Counted from the first letter of the stretch, positions 36,723 to 46,082 are shown. The stretch: 64,000 nt of DNA from Firmicutes bacterium HGW-Firmicutes-9 (GCA_002841395.1 PGZM01000001.1:486089-550088), one strand, 5' to 3'. Numbers and translations: made by a program. The notes: generated by a model from the sequence alone, not told the origin.

Positions 36723-38072
36723 CTATTCTGCAGGCGCATAGGTTTCGCTGTAGTCAAACACCTTTCGCAGACCATCGTTGCCGTCGTGGCTGATGCGGAT
36801 GTTGTCCGTGAGCGTGAAATGCATGCCGTCGCTTGAGGAAACATAATAATGCCCCCACTGGAATCCCGCACGATAGAACGCAAGTTCATAGAGGATATAG
36901 TTGATGACGGTTTCAGGAATATTCTGATAAACCCATATGAGCGAGTTTCCCGTATAGGTGTAGTCGTAGTATGAGACGCCGTTTTCAATATTGATGCCGT
37001 TATAGGTGAGAAAATCCCGCACCTCGGTGTTGATGAGCGCGATGTTTTCCTTCTGCATGTCGTTTGCGCCCATGCCGCCGTTGATATCGGTCGCGGTACC
37101 GAATGCATGGTGGCTGATAGACTTCTCACTGCTCGTAAAGCGCGAACAATAGCTGCCGTTATAGGTGTCGATCAGATCGCGCAATAGCAGCACGCCGGAG
37201 TCGCCGTTGGTTCCCGATACGCGGACATGCACATTGTTTAGATAATAGGATGCCGCTACGTAATACGAAAGTGCGGTTTTATGGATGCGCCAGGGTTCCC
37301 GTCCAGGCAGACAATCGAAAGAGATGATGTATTCATTCTCCCAGTCGGGATCGGCGACGATATAGCGCGCATCCACCCACTGATAGCGGTAGAGGAACGC
37401 GCTTTTTTCTTTGAAGAAGTTCAGCGCGGTCGTGTAACTGTTGTTGGAGAAGTCGGAGGTGTTGATCGTCTTCCAATCCTCCGACAGGATGTAGAATGTC
37501 GTTTGAAAGATCAACTCAGGCTCCGGCTGCGCGGTGCTGGTTGCAAAGAGTCTGAGCGTATGGATGCCGACATCCAGCGCGGAAAACTGCACCAGCGAAT
37601 CCAGCGAGACGCCCTCTTGCGTCAGTGCGTCGTCCAGCGGGTAGAAATAGACGGCTTTCGCGGGATCGAACGAGATGCTCTGGATATATGGATAGCGCGG
37701 GTCTTCGCTGTATGCGCAGGTGATCTGGAGCGATACGGAAGTCAGCGGAAAGTTGGACTGCACTGTGCCGCGGAGCTTGTATCCGCGCCCGAATGCGAGG
37801 CGTTCATTCTTTGCGGGCATGGGGTCATCTGCGCTCTCGTCAAAGGTCAATACGGACGGCACAAAGGGTGTCGGGCTCGGCGTCGGCGTTGCGGTTGGTC
37901 GCGGTGCAGGCGTGACCACGGGAGCCGTTGGTTCCGGCTGACCGCGCAGCGCGCGAAGGGGCAGCATAATCAGCAGAAACACAACGCAAAGAGCAATCAC
38001 GCCCAGCAGCGCAATGATCGCTGCCGAACGCATGGGGTTTCCGCGTCTGTTTTTGCCTTCCCGCTCTGTCAA
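36723..38072 (-). CDS. membrane-anchored M15 (VanY-like) D,D-carboxypeptidase
   Basis: The 449-residue protein has one N-terminal transmembrane helix (about 17-40), a Pro/Thr-rich linker (about 45-70), a beta-rich middle domain and a C-terminal peptidase domain. The metal motif is seen as SHHAFGTATDINGG, a variant of SxHxxGxAxD, with the later ligand in SDGMHFTL. Such enzymes trim D-Ala from cell-wall stem peptides. VanY itself gives partial glycopeptide tolerance, but no vanHAX genes are near, so a housekeeping wall role is more likely. The middle domain is unassigned. Confidence 0.82.
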   Translation of the reverse strand: MTEREGKNRRGNPMRSAAIIALLGVIALCVVFLLIMLPLRALRGQPEPTAPVVTPAPRPTATPTPSPTPFVPSVLTFDESADDPMPAKNERLAFGRGYKLRGTVQSNFPLTSVSLQITCAYSEDPRYPYIQSISFDPAKAVYFYPLDDALTQEGVSLDSLVQFSALDVGIHTLRLFATSTAQPEPELIFQTTFYILSEDWKTINTSDFSNNSYTTALNFFKEKSAFLYRYQWVDARYIVADPDWENEYIISFDCLPGREPWRIHKTALSYYVAASYYLNNVHVRVSGTNGDSGVLLLRDLIDTYNGSYCSRFTSSEKSISHHAFGTATDINGGMGANDMQKENIALINTEVRDFLTYNGINIENGVSYYDYTYTGNSLIWVYQNIPETVINYILYELAFYRAGFQWGHYYVSSSDGMHFTLTDNIRISHDGNDGLRKVFDYSETYAPAE

Positions 38073-38147
38073 AGAAGTACCTCCGCTGATGTTTGCTCTA
38101 TTTTAGCACGTTCCGTACGAATTGACAAAATGCGCCAGTGTCCGTTT

Positions 38148-38176
38148 TTGACACTCCACCCTGAGAGTGTTAAAAT
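38148..38176 (+). promoter_or_regulatory. promoter with internal inverted repeat, AmmeMemoRadiSam operon
   Basis: TTGACA (38148-38153), 17-bp spacer, TAAAAT (38171-38176). An inverted repeat ACACTC-N8-GAGTGT (38151-38170) occupies the spacer and overlaps the -35 box, which is a good position for repressor binding. Confidence 0.78.
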
Positions 38177-38230
38177 AAGCGCGGAAACAAGTCGTTTTTT
38201 ATGTAAACATTTAGAAACAGGTGAAGAACA

Positions 38231-39616
38231 ATGTCCATTTTGCTTTCCGCCATCGTTCCGCATCCGCCGATCATCCTCCCGCCGATCGGACAGGGACAGG
38301 AGCGCGAGATTCGCGCTACCATCGCCGCTTATCAGGAGATTGCGCGTCGGGTCCGGCAGCTTTCGCCGGATACGATCGTCGTCATTTCGTCCCATGCGAC
38401 GAGCTATGCAGACTACTTTCATATCTCGCCGGGTTCGAAAGCGCACGGCGACATGAAACGCTTTGGTGCGGCTCAGCTGAAGGTAAACGCCGTCTACGAC
38501 GAGGAGTTTGTTGCATCGCTGGAGCGAAACTGTAAGCGCGCCGGCGTTTTCGCGGGTACGAAAGGTGAGCGGGAGAAAGAGCTCGATCATGGTTCGATCG
38601 TGCCGCTGTCGTTCCTCGCGGAAATGGAGTTGACGAGCGAAGTGGTGCGCATCGGCATCTCCGGGCAGAGTGCTGCGGAGCACTACCGCCTCGGAAAATG
38701 CATCAAAAAGACCGCTGAAGAACTGGATCGCGCGGTTGTCGTCATCGCAAGCGGAGACCTTTCGCACAAACTGCTCGAAACGGGGCCGTACGGGTTTCAC
38801 CCGAGCGGGCCGGAGTTTGACCGGCAAGCGACAGAGGCGATGACGGAGGGAGATTTTCTGCGTCTCATGACGCTCGATCCCGCGCTCTGTGAAGAAGCGG
38901 CGGAATGCGGGCTTGGTACATTCTGGGTGCTGGCAGGCACGTTGGATCGTATGAATGTGAAGAGCGAACTGCTCAATTACGAAGGCCCGTTTGGCGTTGG
39001 TTACGCGGTCGCGGCATTCACGCCGGAAGACGCGAACGAAAGCCGCGCGTTTGATGTGCTCTTCCAGCGCGCGGAACGCGAACAGCTCAGCGCAATCCGC
39101 GAATCGGAGGATGCGTTTGTTCGCCTTGCGCGGGAGACGGTAGAAGCCTTTGTGCGCTCGGGTGAAACTCCCGCGTTGCCGTACGAACTGCCGGAGGAGA
39201 TGAAAAACCGGCGCGCAGGTGTGTTTGTCTCGCTCAAAATCGGCGGCAAACTGCGCGGCTGCATCGGCACCATCTCCGCTGTCGCGGAGAACATTGCGCA
39301 GGAGATTTTGAAGAATGCAATCGCAGCGTGCAGCGAGGACCCGCGGTTTGATCCCGTTCGGGCGGAGGAACTCCCGCGTATCACGTATAGCGTGGATGTG
39401 CTTGGCCCCACGGAACGCATCGACTCGATGGAGCAGCTCGACGCGAAGAAGTACGGCGTCATCGTCGTTTCAGGTTATCGAAAAGGGCTGCTGCTGCCGA
39501 ATCTGGAGGGTGTGGACACTGCCGAGGAACAGGTGAAGATTGCCAAGCGCAAGGCTGGGATTCCCGAAAATGAGCGCTGCCGGATGGAGCGCTTTGAGGT
39601 GGTGCGGCATACGTGA
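38231..39616 (+). CDS. fused MEMO/LigB-like and AMMECR1 protein (AmmeMemoRadiSam system)
   Basis: The 461-residue protein has an N-terminal class III extradiol-dioxygenase/MEMO-like domain (about 1-265), starting ILLSAIVPHPPIILPP and including ISSHATSYADYF and LDHGSIVPLSFL. The C-terminal AMMECR1 domain (about 285-460) has GVFVSLKIGGKLRGCIGTI and the late RITYSVDVLGP segment. The next gene is the matching radical SAM protein, overlapping by four bases. This three-part set is widely conserved from bacteria to humans, yet its biochemical reaction is unclear. Fusion of the two non-SAM parts is common in Firmicutes. Confidence 0.9.
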   Translation: MSILLSAIVPHPPIILPPIGQGQEREIRATIAAYQEIARRVRQLSPDTIVVISSHATSYADYFHISPGSKAHGDMKRFGAAQLKVNAVYDEEFVASLERNCKRAGVFAGTKGEREKELDHGSIVPLSFLAEMELTSEVVRIGISGQSAAEHYRLGKCIKKTAEELDRAVVVIASGDLSHKLLETGPYGFHPSGPEFDRQATEAMTEGDFLRLMTLDPALCEEAAECGLGTFWVLAGTLDRMNVKSELLNYEGPFGVGYAVAAFTPEDANESRAFDVLFQRAEREQLSAIRESEDAFVRLARETVEAFVRSGETPALPYELPEEMKNRRAGVFVSLKIGGKLRGCIGTISAVAENIAQEILKNAIAACSEDPRFDPVRAEELPRITYSVDVLGPTERIDSMEQLDAKKYGVIVVSGYRKGLLLPNLEGVDTAEEQVKIAKRKAGIPENERCRMERFEVVRHT

Positions 39617-40440
39617 AAACGGTCTGCGATCTCTGCCCGCGCAAGTGTTCGCTAGGCGAAGGGCAAACGGGATTTTGCCGCGCAAGAGTCAATCGCGGCG
39701 GCATCATCGTGTGCGAAAACTACGGCACGGTGACGAGCCTCGCGCTTGATCCGATCGAGAAGAAACCGCTGCGCAGGTTCTATCCAGGCACGCAGATACT
39801 CTCCATCGGCAGCTACGGTTGTAACATGGACTGCAGCTTTTGCCATAACCACACGATTGCGCGCGCCGACAGCACGAGCGTGAAGTGGGAGACGATCTCG
39901 CCTGAGGAACTCGTGACGCTTGCGGATGCATACCGCCCACAGGGGAATATAGGCGTTGCGTTTACGTATAACGAGCCGCTGATCGGATACGAGTATGTGC
40001 TCGACTGTGCGAAACTCCTTCAGCAAGCGGGATTAAAGACCGTGCTCGTGACCAACGGCATGGTCGAACCCGAACGCTGGAAAAGACTCTTGCCGTATAT
40101 CGACGCTGCGAATATCGACCTCAAGGCGTTTACCGAAGAAGGCTACCGCGCGCTGGGTGGGGAATTGGAGACCGTCATGTCGACAATTTCGCTGGCGCAA
40201 GGCAGGATGCATATCGAGCTTACGACGCTGATCGTACCGGAATTCAATGACAATGACGAACAGATGCGAGAAGAATGCCGCTGGATCGCCTCTCTGTCAA
40301 AAGAGATTCCGTTGCATCTATCGCGCTTTTTCCCGCGCTATCGTATGAGCACGGCGAATCCCACGCCGGTTGAGACGATGATGCGGCTGGAAAAAATCGC
40401 GCGTGAGCATCTTACATACGTATATTTAGGAAATATTTAA
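39613..40440 (+). CDS. amrS: AmmeMemoRadiSam system radical SAM enzyme
   Basis: The 275-residue protein starts at GTG 39613 inside the previous stop codon (GTGA). An N-terminal cysteine set (CDLCPRKCSLGEGQTGFC) is followed by the radical SAM motif GCNMDCSFCHN (C-x3-C-x2-C). TYNEPLIGYEYV and IPLHLSRFFPRY fit the PflA-like AmrS group. It should form a 4Fe-4S cluster and generate a deoxyadenosyl radical; the substrate is unknown. Translational coupling to the fused MEMO-AMMECR1 gene implies one complex or pathway. Confidence 0.93.
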   Translation: MKTVCDLCPRKCSLGEGQTGFCRARVNRGGIIVCENYGTVTSLALDPIEKKPLRRFYPGTQILSIGSYGCNMDCSFCHNHTIARADSTSVKWETISPEELVTLADAYRPQGNIGVAFTYNEPLIGYEYVLDCAKLLQQAGLKTVLVTNGMVEPERWKRLLPYIDAANIDLKAFTEEGYRALGGELETVMSTISLAQGRMHIELTTLIVPEFNDNDEQMREECRWIASLSKEIPLHLSRFFPRYRMSTANPTPVETMMRLEKIAREHLTYVYLGNI

Positions 40441-40661
40441 GCACAGTGAAGTGAAACTCCAGTCTTATTGATTCGGATAGAGAAACATACTTGTAGAGAA
40501 CCAAACCCGATGGTATCATAGATAAAACGCTCTTCGACTCTTGACGCGCGCATTTCATCACATTTCAATGACGTTACATTACAATGTCACGGAACATGTA
40601 ATCTCCATGCGATATACTCAACCAAACGAAACGATTGGATTCATCGGAAAGGGAATACTGT

Positions 40662-41654
40662 ATGAGTTACACAGATGCCTTGATTAACACGATTCTTGGC
40701 GGGGATACCGTCTCCACGCTGAGCAAAAACAGCGGTGCGAAAAAATCGCAGGTAGAGTCCGTGATCGGCGCGGCGCTGCCGCTCATGCTTGAGGGCATGC
40801 AGAAAAATGCAAGCACGAAGACGGGCGAAAAGGCGCTGACCAAAGCGCTCTCTGACCATGCCGGAAGCGACGCAACAAACGTGAAATCGTTCCTGTCGAA
40901 CGTGGACGGCCAGGACAGCGCAAAGATTTTAAGACACCTGTTCGGCGACGATGCAAATAAAACCGTCACCGCGCTCTCGAAAAAAGCAGGGATTGAGAAA
41001 GGGCAGACGATGTCCATTCTCCTGCAGCTTGCGCCGTTGCTCCTCTCGCTGCTCGGTCAGCAGAATCAGGGCAGTTCCGGCGGTATCGGTTCGATCCTCG
41101 GCACGTTGCTTGGCGGCTCCGACAATGGCAGCGGCTCGATCATCGGCAGCCTGCTTGGCAGCGGCACAAGCGACGCAGCTGGCAGCCTGCTGGGCAACCT
41201 GTTAGGCAGTGGAAACAACAACTCTAACTCTTCGCTCGGTGGCTCGCTGCTCGGCAGCTTGTTGGGCGGAAACAACAACAGCTCTTCCGGCGGTGGCAAT
41301 GCGGTCGGTTCGCTGCTTGGGTCACTGCTCTCCGATTCCAACGATGACGATGATGACGGCGACGACCTGCTTGGCTCACTGCTCGGCGGTGGCGGAAACA
41401 ACAACTCCGGCTCCTCGCTCGGCGGAGACCTGCTCGGCTCGCTGCTTGGCGGCGGAAACAGCAATTCCGGTGGACTCGCAGGTTCGCTGCTCGGCAGCAT
41501 CTTTGGCGATGATTCGCAAAAAAGCACGAAGTCGTCCGGTAAGAAAAGCACTTCCACCACAAAGAAGAGCACTTCTTCTGCTAAGAAGAGCACCGCAAAG
41601 AAGAGCACAACGAAAAAGAGCACAGCAAAGAAAACCACCAAGAAGAAGGGGTAA
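40662..41654 (+). CDS. DUF937 protein with Gly/Ser/Asn repeats and lysine-rich tail
   Basis: The protein has 330 residues from ATG 40662 with AAAGGG ten bases upstream. Residues 1-140 match the helical DUF937/YidB-like domain (SKNSGAKKSQVESVIGAALP). Residues about 145-285 are imperfect LLGSLLGGGNNNS-type repeats with an Asp-rich insert. The last 40 residues are a tail of KKST/AKKS units like histone H1 or bacterial HU-tail sequences. The tail could bind nucleic acid or polyphosphate. No signal peptide is evident. Function is unknown. The 220 bp upstream hold an imperfect inverted repeat (40574-40602) and a TATACT box. Confidence 0.85.
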   Translation: MSYTDALINTILGGDTVSTLSKNSGAKKSQVESVIGAALPLMLEGMQKNASTKTGEKALTKALSDHAGSDATNVKSFLSNVDGQDSAKILRHLFGDDANKTVTALSKKAGIEKGQTMSILLQLAPLLLSLLGQQNQGSSGGIGSILGTLLGGSDNGSGSIIGSLLGSGTSDAAGSLLGNLLGSGNNNSNSSLGGSLLGSLLGGNNNSSSGGGNAVGSLLGSLLSDSNDDDDDGDDLLGSLLGGGGNNNSGSSLGGDLLGSLLGGGNSNSGGLAGSLLGSIFGDDSQKSTKSSGKKSTSTTKKSTSSAKKSTAKKSTTKKSTAKKTTKKKG

Positions 41655-41710
41655 ATAGCTTTCTCTTTTTTGGCACTGCTATTTTTAAAATGATAAGTTC
41701 ATGTTATAAC

Positions 41711-41739
41711 AAAACAGCGATCCTTTGGATCGCTGTTTT
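41711..41739. terminator. bidirectional terminator
   Basis: A 13-bp perfect stem, AAAACAGCGATCC and complement, with loop TTT, between convergent genes. Confidence 0.9.
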
Positions 41740-41770
41740 GTTTGGTTTGAAGCCAAGTATATTGGAGAGA

Positions 41771-42394
41771 TTACTTTGGAAGATTTAGACGCGTGCGCAA
41801 CTGCTTCTTCGCCTTTTCATCCAAGATGCTTCCGCTGAGCGCGGAAAAGAAATACTGTTCCAACTCTTCAGAAGAGATGCTCTCGCGAACGAGATAGAGC
41901 GTATCCAGAAAATCAATCAGAATCAGTTTACGCATCGTGTCCTTGAAAGAGAGCAGATCGACTGCCATAAGCACATTACCAATCTGCACCGTCAGCTCCG
42001 GCTTTGCCGCGAGAATTTCCGGCAACGCCTGCGCACACTGGCGAACGGTGATGGGCTTCGGGTCGGTCAATAGAGTCAGATAGCGCGGAAGCGTTTGCTG
42101 CATCCTGTTTGCGGTGTCGTGCCGCGCGTTTGCGGCAAGTAGCATCGCGCCCAGACTGCGCTGATAGGAGTTTTCACTTTCGAGCTTGCCGTCCAACACA
42201 TCCCAGAAGGGATAAACATCGTTCGCGATTGCGGAACGCGCGCGCAGCAGTAGAAACGCAGGATAGCGGATTTTGTCTTCCGCAGAATCCAGCCGAGCAA
42301 CCAGCATCGGCATATCGTCCGCGGACAACGTCTTGGCATATTCCATCGCGTTATCCGGCGTAATCAGTGAGAGAATCGCCTCGTCAATCATCAT
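41771..42394 (-). CDS. HEAT-repeat-like protein of unknown function
   Basis: The protein has 207 residues from ATG 42394, overlapping the stop of the upstream acetyltransferase gene by four bases. It is almost entirely helical, with repeated helix-turn-helix blocks of 35-40 residues (SAEDKIRYPAFLLLRAR, SENSYQRSLGAMLLAAN, DPKPITVRQCAQALPEIL) typical of HEAT/ARM scaffolds. Such folds usually bind proteins. No catalytic motif is seen. Coupling to the acetyltransferase suggests joint expression only. Confidence 0.7.
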   Translation of the reverse strand: MMIDEAILSLITPDNAMEYAKTLSADDMPMLVARLDSAEDKIRYPAFLLLRARSAIANDVYPFWDVLDGKLESENSYQRSLGAMLLAANARHDTANRMQQTLPRYLTLLTDPKPITVRQCAQALPEILAAKPELTVQIGNVLMAVDLLSFKDTMRKLILIDFLDTLYLVRESISSEELEQYFFSALSGSILDEKAKKQLRTRLNLPK

Positions 42395-42852
42395 TCGCGA
42401 TCTCTTTCGATCGTACATTTCATCGGAGTAAAACGAATACCGTCGGCCACCTGCTCTTCGGAAAGCGCATGGAAGCCGAGCCTTTGATATATCTCGACGG
42501 CGTACGGCGAGGAATTCACCGTCATCGCGTCAGAGGTGCAAGCTTCTTTCGCGGTTGTAAACAGCGCGCGGCCGATGCCCTGATGTTGATAGCACGGTTC
42601 GACGAAAAACAGCGCGATATGGCTATTTCCGCGCGTGGCGATGGTGCCGACCAGATCCTCATCTGTATCATATGCGCCGTAGAACGTCAGCGCGGCGATT
42701 GCGTCCGGATCGTGCAGAAACTCGCGGAATGTCCCGATGCCTTCCGGCGTATAGTCGGGTGCTTCAAACTGCATGAACACGCGATCCACCATAGATAACG
42801 CCTGCGCGAGATACTCATGCGGTATGATCTCAATATGAATCTCTTCTTGCAT
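42391..42852 (-). CDS. GNAT-family N-acetyltransferase
   Basis: The 153-residue protein has the acetyl-CoA motif FVEPCYQHQGIGRALFTTAKE (Q/RxxGxG/A variant) near residue 88 and a C-terminal YAVEIYQRLGFHAL. It transfers an acetyl group to an unknown amine. AGGAGG precedes the ATG. It is the upstream partner of the HEAT-like gene. Confidence 0.87.
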   Translation of the reverse strand: MQEEIHIEIIPHEYLAQALSMVDRVFMQFEAPDYTPEGIGTFREFLHDPDAIAALTFYGAYDTDEDLVGTIATRGNSHIALFFVEPCYQHQGIGRALFTTAKEACTSDAMTVNSSPYAVEIYQRLGFHALSEEQVADGIRFTPMKCTIERDRE

Positions 42853-42860
42853 ACTTCCTC

Positions 42861-43367
42861 CTATGAGATACCGCCAACAAGCGCGGTCATATCGGCAAGA
42901 AACGTTTCCGCAGCTTGCAGCAAGTTCTTTGTCAATTGCTCCGGCTCGTCAAACGCGTACGGCTTTGGCAGATCGAGCGCTATGATCGCGTCGACGCCCG
43001 GCTCCAGCTTGGTTAAGCTATATTCGCCCAGCGACACGTTGCGCAACGCGTCGGAAACGCTCTTCTGAATCGCACGGTTGCCTGCGATGAGCCAGAGCGT
43101 GAAAGTGCCGCTTGGATGCAGATACACAAGCGATATCTTGAGGCGTTTTTCCGCCAATGAAGCAGGAAGAACCGCCACAAAGCTCATGTCCAGATATCCC
43201 TGATACAACGCGCCGACGGTGTCATGCGGATGCGCAGACTCCCAGACGGATTTGAATCGGGTGAGCGTAGAGAGAATTCCGCGATACGCGTAGGTGAGAT
43301 CGCCTTGCGCAACGGCTGTGGTGTATCGGTCGATGCAATCACTAAGAGATTCCGTCGTCTGTTTCAT
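42861..43367 (-). CDS. DUF7000-like uncharacterised protein
   Basis: The 168-residue protein has no catalytic motif that I recognise. Features are DLTYAYRGILSTLTRF near residue 23, ALYQGYLDMSFVAVLP near residue 53 and ISLVYLHPSGTFTLWLIAGNR near residue 78. This pattern resembles the DUF7000 group of small cytoplasmic proteins. GGAGGA precedes the ATG. It lies eight bases from the downstream acetyltransferase gene, in a run of same-strand genes. Confidence 0.65.
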   Translation of the reverse strand: MKQTTESLSDCIDRYTTAVAQGDLTYAYRGILSTLTRFKSVWESAHPHDTVGALYQGYLDMSFVAVLPASLAEKRLKISLVYLHPSGTFTLWLIAGNRAIQKSVSDALRNVSLGEYSLTKLEPGVDAIIALDLPKPYAFDEPEQLTKNLLQAAETFLADMTALVGGIS

Positions 43368-43382
43368 AGATCCTCCGAAAAA

Positions 43383-43934
43383 TCAATTGCGTGACAATTC
43401 GTCGAGTTTCGTCATCGTGTTCCAGTTTCGTACGGTCATGAAAGGGAGCATCCGCTGCAACTGAATGGCCATTTTTGATTCGCGAATGCCTTGACGCAAC
43501 AGCAAATAGATGTTCCTGCCGGAGACGACATACAAGTCGCCGTTTGGATCGAGTTTCTTGAGTTTTTCGAGTATTTGGAGATCCGGTGCATGCGGCAGCA
43601 GACATACGTAAAAGCTCTCGCTCTCCGGGTGAACCGCCTGTGCCTCGTCAATCTGCTCTTTGGAAAACGGGCAATCGCTGATCAGTGCGTGCAACTCATC
43701 CGCTGTGCGAAGCACAGCCGTGGAGGAGATGTTCGCGCCGTCTTGTAATGCGCGCTCGATCGTCTCTTTTGCGTTGGTTTCCGACAGATCGGAATCAAAC
43801 AACACATTTCCGCTCTGGATATACGTTTCCACATGAGAGAACCCTGCTTGCTCCATCAGTTGTTTGAGCGCATCCATGCGAATGCGTCCGTTTTTACCGA
43901 CGTTGATTCCGCGTAACATCGCAATGTATCGCAT
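43383..43934 (-). CDS. DUF1697 domain-containing protein
   Basis: The 183-residue protein starts RYIAMLRGINVGKNGRIRMD, the signature of DUF1697, and has VETYIQSGNVLFDSD and the late MTVRNWNTMTKL. Members are widespread, small and cytoplasmic with no assigned activity. Its start is two bases after the hydrolase stop, so translation is probably coupled. Confidence 0.92.
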   Translation of the reverse strand: MRYIAMLRGINVGKNGRIRMDALKQLMEQAGFSHVETYIQSGNVLFDSDLSETNAKETIERALQDGANISSTAVLRTADELHALISDCPFSKEQIDEAQAVHPESESFYVCLLPHAPDLQILEKLKKLDPNGDLYVVSGRNIYLLLRQGIRESKMAIQLQRMLPFMTVRNWNTMTKLDELSRN

Positions 43935-43936
43935 AT

Positions 43937-44716
43937 TCAGTTACCCAATCTGCAGTCGTTCAGGATGGACGCAATCGTCTCGGCCAGACTCTTCGGGTTT
44001 TCGAGCGCCATAGAATGCCCCGCATCCGGTATCACGTCAACGCGAATGCCGTGTTGCCGCAGGACTTCTTCGTCCTCATCCGGCAGCGAGAGCGCGCCGA
44101 AGATGAACGCGCGCGGCATCGGCAGTGCGTATAACTGATCCCGCCAGGAGGGGGTACCCCCTCTAACCGCGGAGCGCGAGATTCTCCATGCTGCTTCAGG
44201 CAGCCAACTGGCAAGCGTCGCACCCCAAAGCGGATTGCGCTTTTGCGCGCGGGAGAGTAGGTCGGCATACCCGTGCGAAAGAAACGCATTTTCACTTTGC
44301 GAACCGATCTTGCGGCTGGTTGCGCCGACCGGACTTGGATCGAGATTGCTCTCGGTCAGAATCAGACAACGAATATTGTCCTGCATCAACGTTGCGAGGG
44401 TGATCGCAACCGCACCTCCCAGGCTGTGCCCGAACAGAACTAACTCCGTCAAATGCAGCCCGGAAAGCATCTCCACTAGATTCGCTGCTTGTTCTTCGAC
44501 CGAATAGCCAAAGTCCTGCGGTTTGTCGCTGTATCCTGCGCCGAGTAGATCGATTAAGATAGCGCGCCGACCATTGAGCGCGGGTTCTGCCATCACGGCG
44601 GGGTATTCAAACGAACTGGCACATCCAAGACCATGCAGAAATACGAGCGGGGTCCTTTCGCCCGGTAGATCCTGATATCGTACGCAAAATCCGTTTTTGA
44701 GTTTGTATTGCTTCAT
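43937..44716 (-). CDS. alpha/beta hydrolase
   Basis: The 259-residue protein has the oxyanion segment FLHGLGCASS, nucleophile elbow GHSLGG (Ser97 region) and C-terminal DAGHSMALENP with the catalytic His. The acid is likely the Asp in SLPDEDEE. It is a small serine esterase, lactonase or C-C hydrolase; substrate cannot be named. CAGGAG precedes the ATG. DUF1697 follows in the same unit. Confidence 0.9.
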   Translation of the reverse strand: MKQYKLKNGFCVRYQDLPGERTPLVFLHGLGCASSFEYPAVMAEPALNGRRAILIDLLGAGYSDKPQDFGYSVEEQAANLVEMLSGLHLTELVLFGHSLGGAVAITLATLMQDNIRCLILTESNLDPSPVGATSRKIGSQSENAFLSHGYADLLSRAQKRNPLWGATLASWLPEAAWRISRSAVRGGTPSWRDQLYALPMPRAFIFGALSLPDEDEEVLRQHGIRVDVIPDAGHSMALENPKSLAETIASILNDCRLGN

Positions 44717-44800
44717 GGTTTACTCCTGTTGAACGAACTTTTATGAGAGTGTAGAGGACAGCTGATTATTTAATGCACATTGAACGATGCGCGGCGAACA

Positions 44801-46000
44801 TTATGCTTCTCCGCTCATGTCATCGTTTAAAGAGATGTGAAACTTAGTATCTGAAAATACCGGGGGACGACGGAATGTGCGAATTTCGTTTCGAACGATC
44901 TTTGCTTCATACAGCGCCTCGTCTGCTTGATTGAACAGCCGTGACGATCCTTCCTGCGCGGAAAAAGCGGTCAAACCAAAGCTTGCCGTTGGTTTCAGCT
45001 CTGGTACGCCTTCAAATTCCACGCGCCTAAGTCGATTTTGAACACGCTCGCAAAGCTGCTCTGCGGTTGAAAGCGTCGTGTTGCGCAGGATCAGACAAAA
45101 CTCGTCTCCGCCGTAGCGATAAACGGAAGAGTCCCCGAAATATTCACATAGGAAACACGAAAACTCCATCAAGCAAAGATCACCGACATGATGCCCGTAG
45201 AGATCGTTGACCGATTTAAAGTGGTCGATATCTGCGATGCCGAACACCAACGGTGTTGTCGGCGGCGCTTTCTCCAGCGCTTTGAGTTCCTCGTGCAGGG
45301 CCTTGCGGTTGAGCGTGCCGGTCAGCTCATCATACAGCAACGACTCCTTCATGAGTTCGCGCTCGACCTCCCGCTTGAGGCTGGCTTCGTTTTTCCGCCG
45401 TTCATAGTGAATGGTCACCGCGGAAGCCAGCGAACAGCCGATCAGAACGAAGATCGCAACGAGATACTGTACAAGCTGATTTGCACTATCCAGCGCACCT
45501 ATTTTATCCAAGTCCCATTTAAGAAATAGTTCGGATACGCTCAGACTGACAATGGACAGCGTGGAAACAAGGCTCGTTAGCTTGTAGTTCGCATACGTCG
45601 TCGTTAAAAAGATGGCAACAGCATAGAGCGCATAGATCGCGATAAACGCACTATGTGCCGTGCAATAGATGAAGCATTCGACGACAAACATCAGGGAGAT
45701 GACATAGATTTTTGTTTGATAAGATGTTTTTTCCTGATGGATCGTGATCGATGAAACAAGCAGGCAGAGCGCGGCAACTCCGCTTGGCGCAATGATAAAC
45801 TTCAGAATGTATCGACTGATCGACGTGGTGAGAATCTCCGATTGCGCGATGAAAAACGCCATGCCGATTTCGACAAAAAGCGCGATCACGACAAGGATGA
45901 TGGAAATGCGATAGTGCAGATGCAACCATTCGTTCAGGATTTGGTTGAGATCGGTGCGAATCGCTTCAATATGCAGTTTGCGCGTTGTTCTCTCTTCCAT
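44801..46000 (-). CDS. membrane diguanylate cyclase (GGDEF)
   Basis: The 399-residue protein has about six membrane helices between 30 and 205, then a GGDEF domain (about 225-375) with an intact active site in YRYGGDEFCLIL. The inhibitory RxxD site is absent: the residues before GGDEF are FGDSSVYRY. It should make c-di-GMP without product inhibition at that site. The N-terminus lacks a known sensor domain, so its signal is unknown. CAGGAG precedes the start. Confidence 0.92.
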   Translation of the reverse strand: MEERTTRKLHIEAIRTDLNQILNEWLHLHYRISIILVVIALFVEIGMAFFIAQSEILTTSISRYILKFIIAPSGVAALCLLVSSITIHQEKTSYQTKIYVISLMFVVECFIYCTAHSAFIAIYALYAVAIFLTTTYANYKLTSLVSTLSIVSLSVSELFLKWDLDKIGALDSANQLVQYLVAIFVLIGCSLASAVTIHYERRKNEASLKREVERELMKESLLYDELTGTLNRKALHEELKALEKAPPTTPLVFGIADIDHFKSVNDLYGHHVGDLCLMEFSCFLCEYFGDSSVYRYGGDEFCLILRNTTLSTAEQLCERVQNRLRRVEFEGVPELKPTASFGLTAFSAQEGSSRLFNQADEALYEAKIVRNEIRTFRRPPVFSDTKFHISLNDDMSGEA

Positions 46001-46082
46001 CGATACTCCTGTGCGCAGCGAACCCGATGGATCGCACGCCTTTGTCTTGATGAGTTTCGGTAAGCAACTGGGAAGGAGCGGG

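Noticed and set aside
36723..38072. Vancomycin resistance locus (vanY)
   Set aside because: No vanH, vanA, vanX or vanRS-like genes are adjacent; the motif variant fits a general wall peptidase.
40590..40618. ECF sigma-factor promoter (GGAAC) before the DUF937 gene
   Set aside because: The spacing from GGAAC to the -10-like bases is too short and no ECF sigma gene is in the window.
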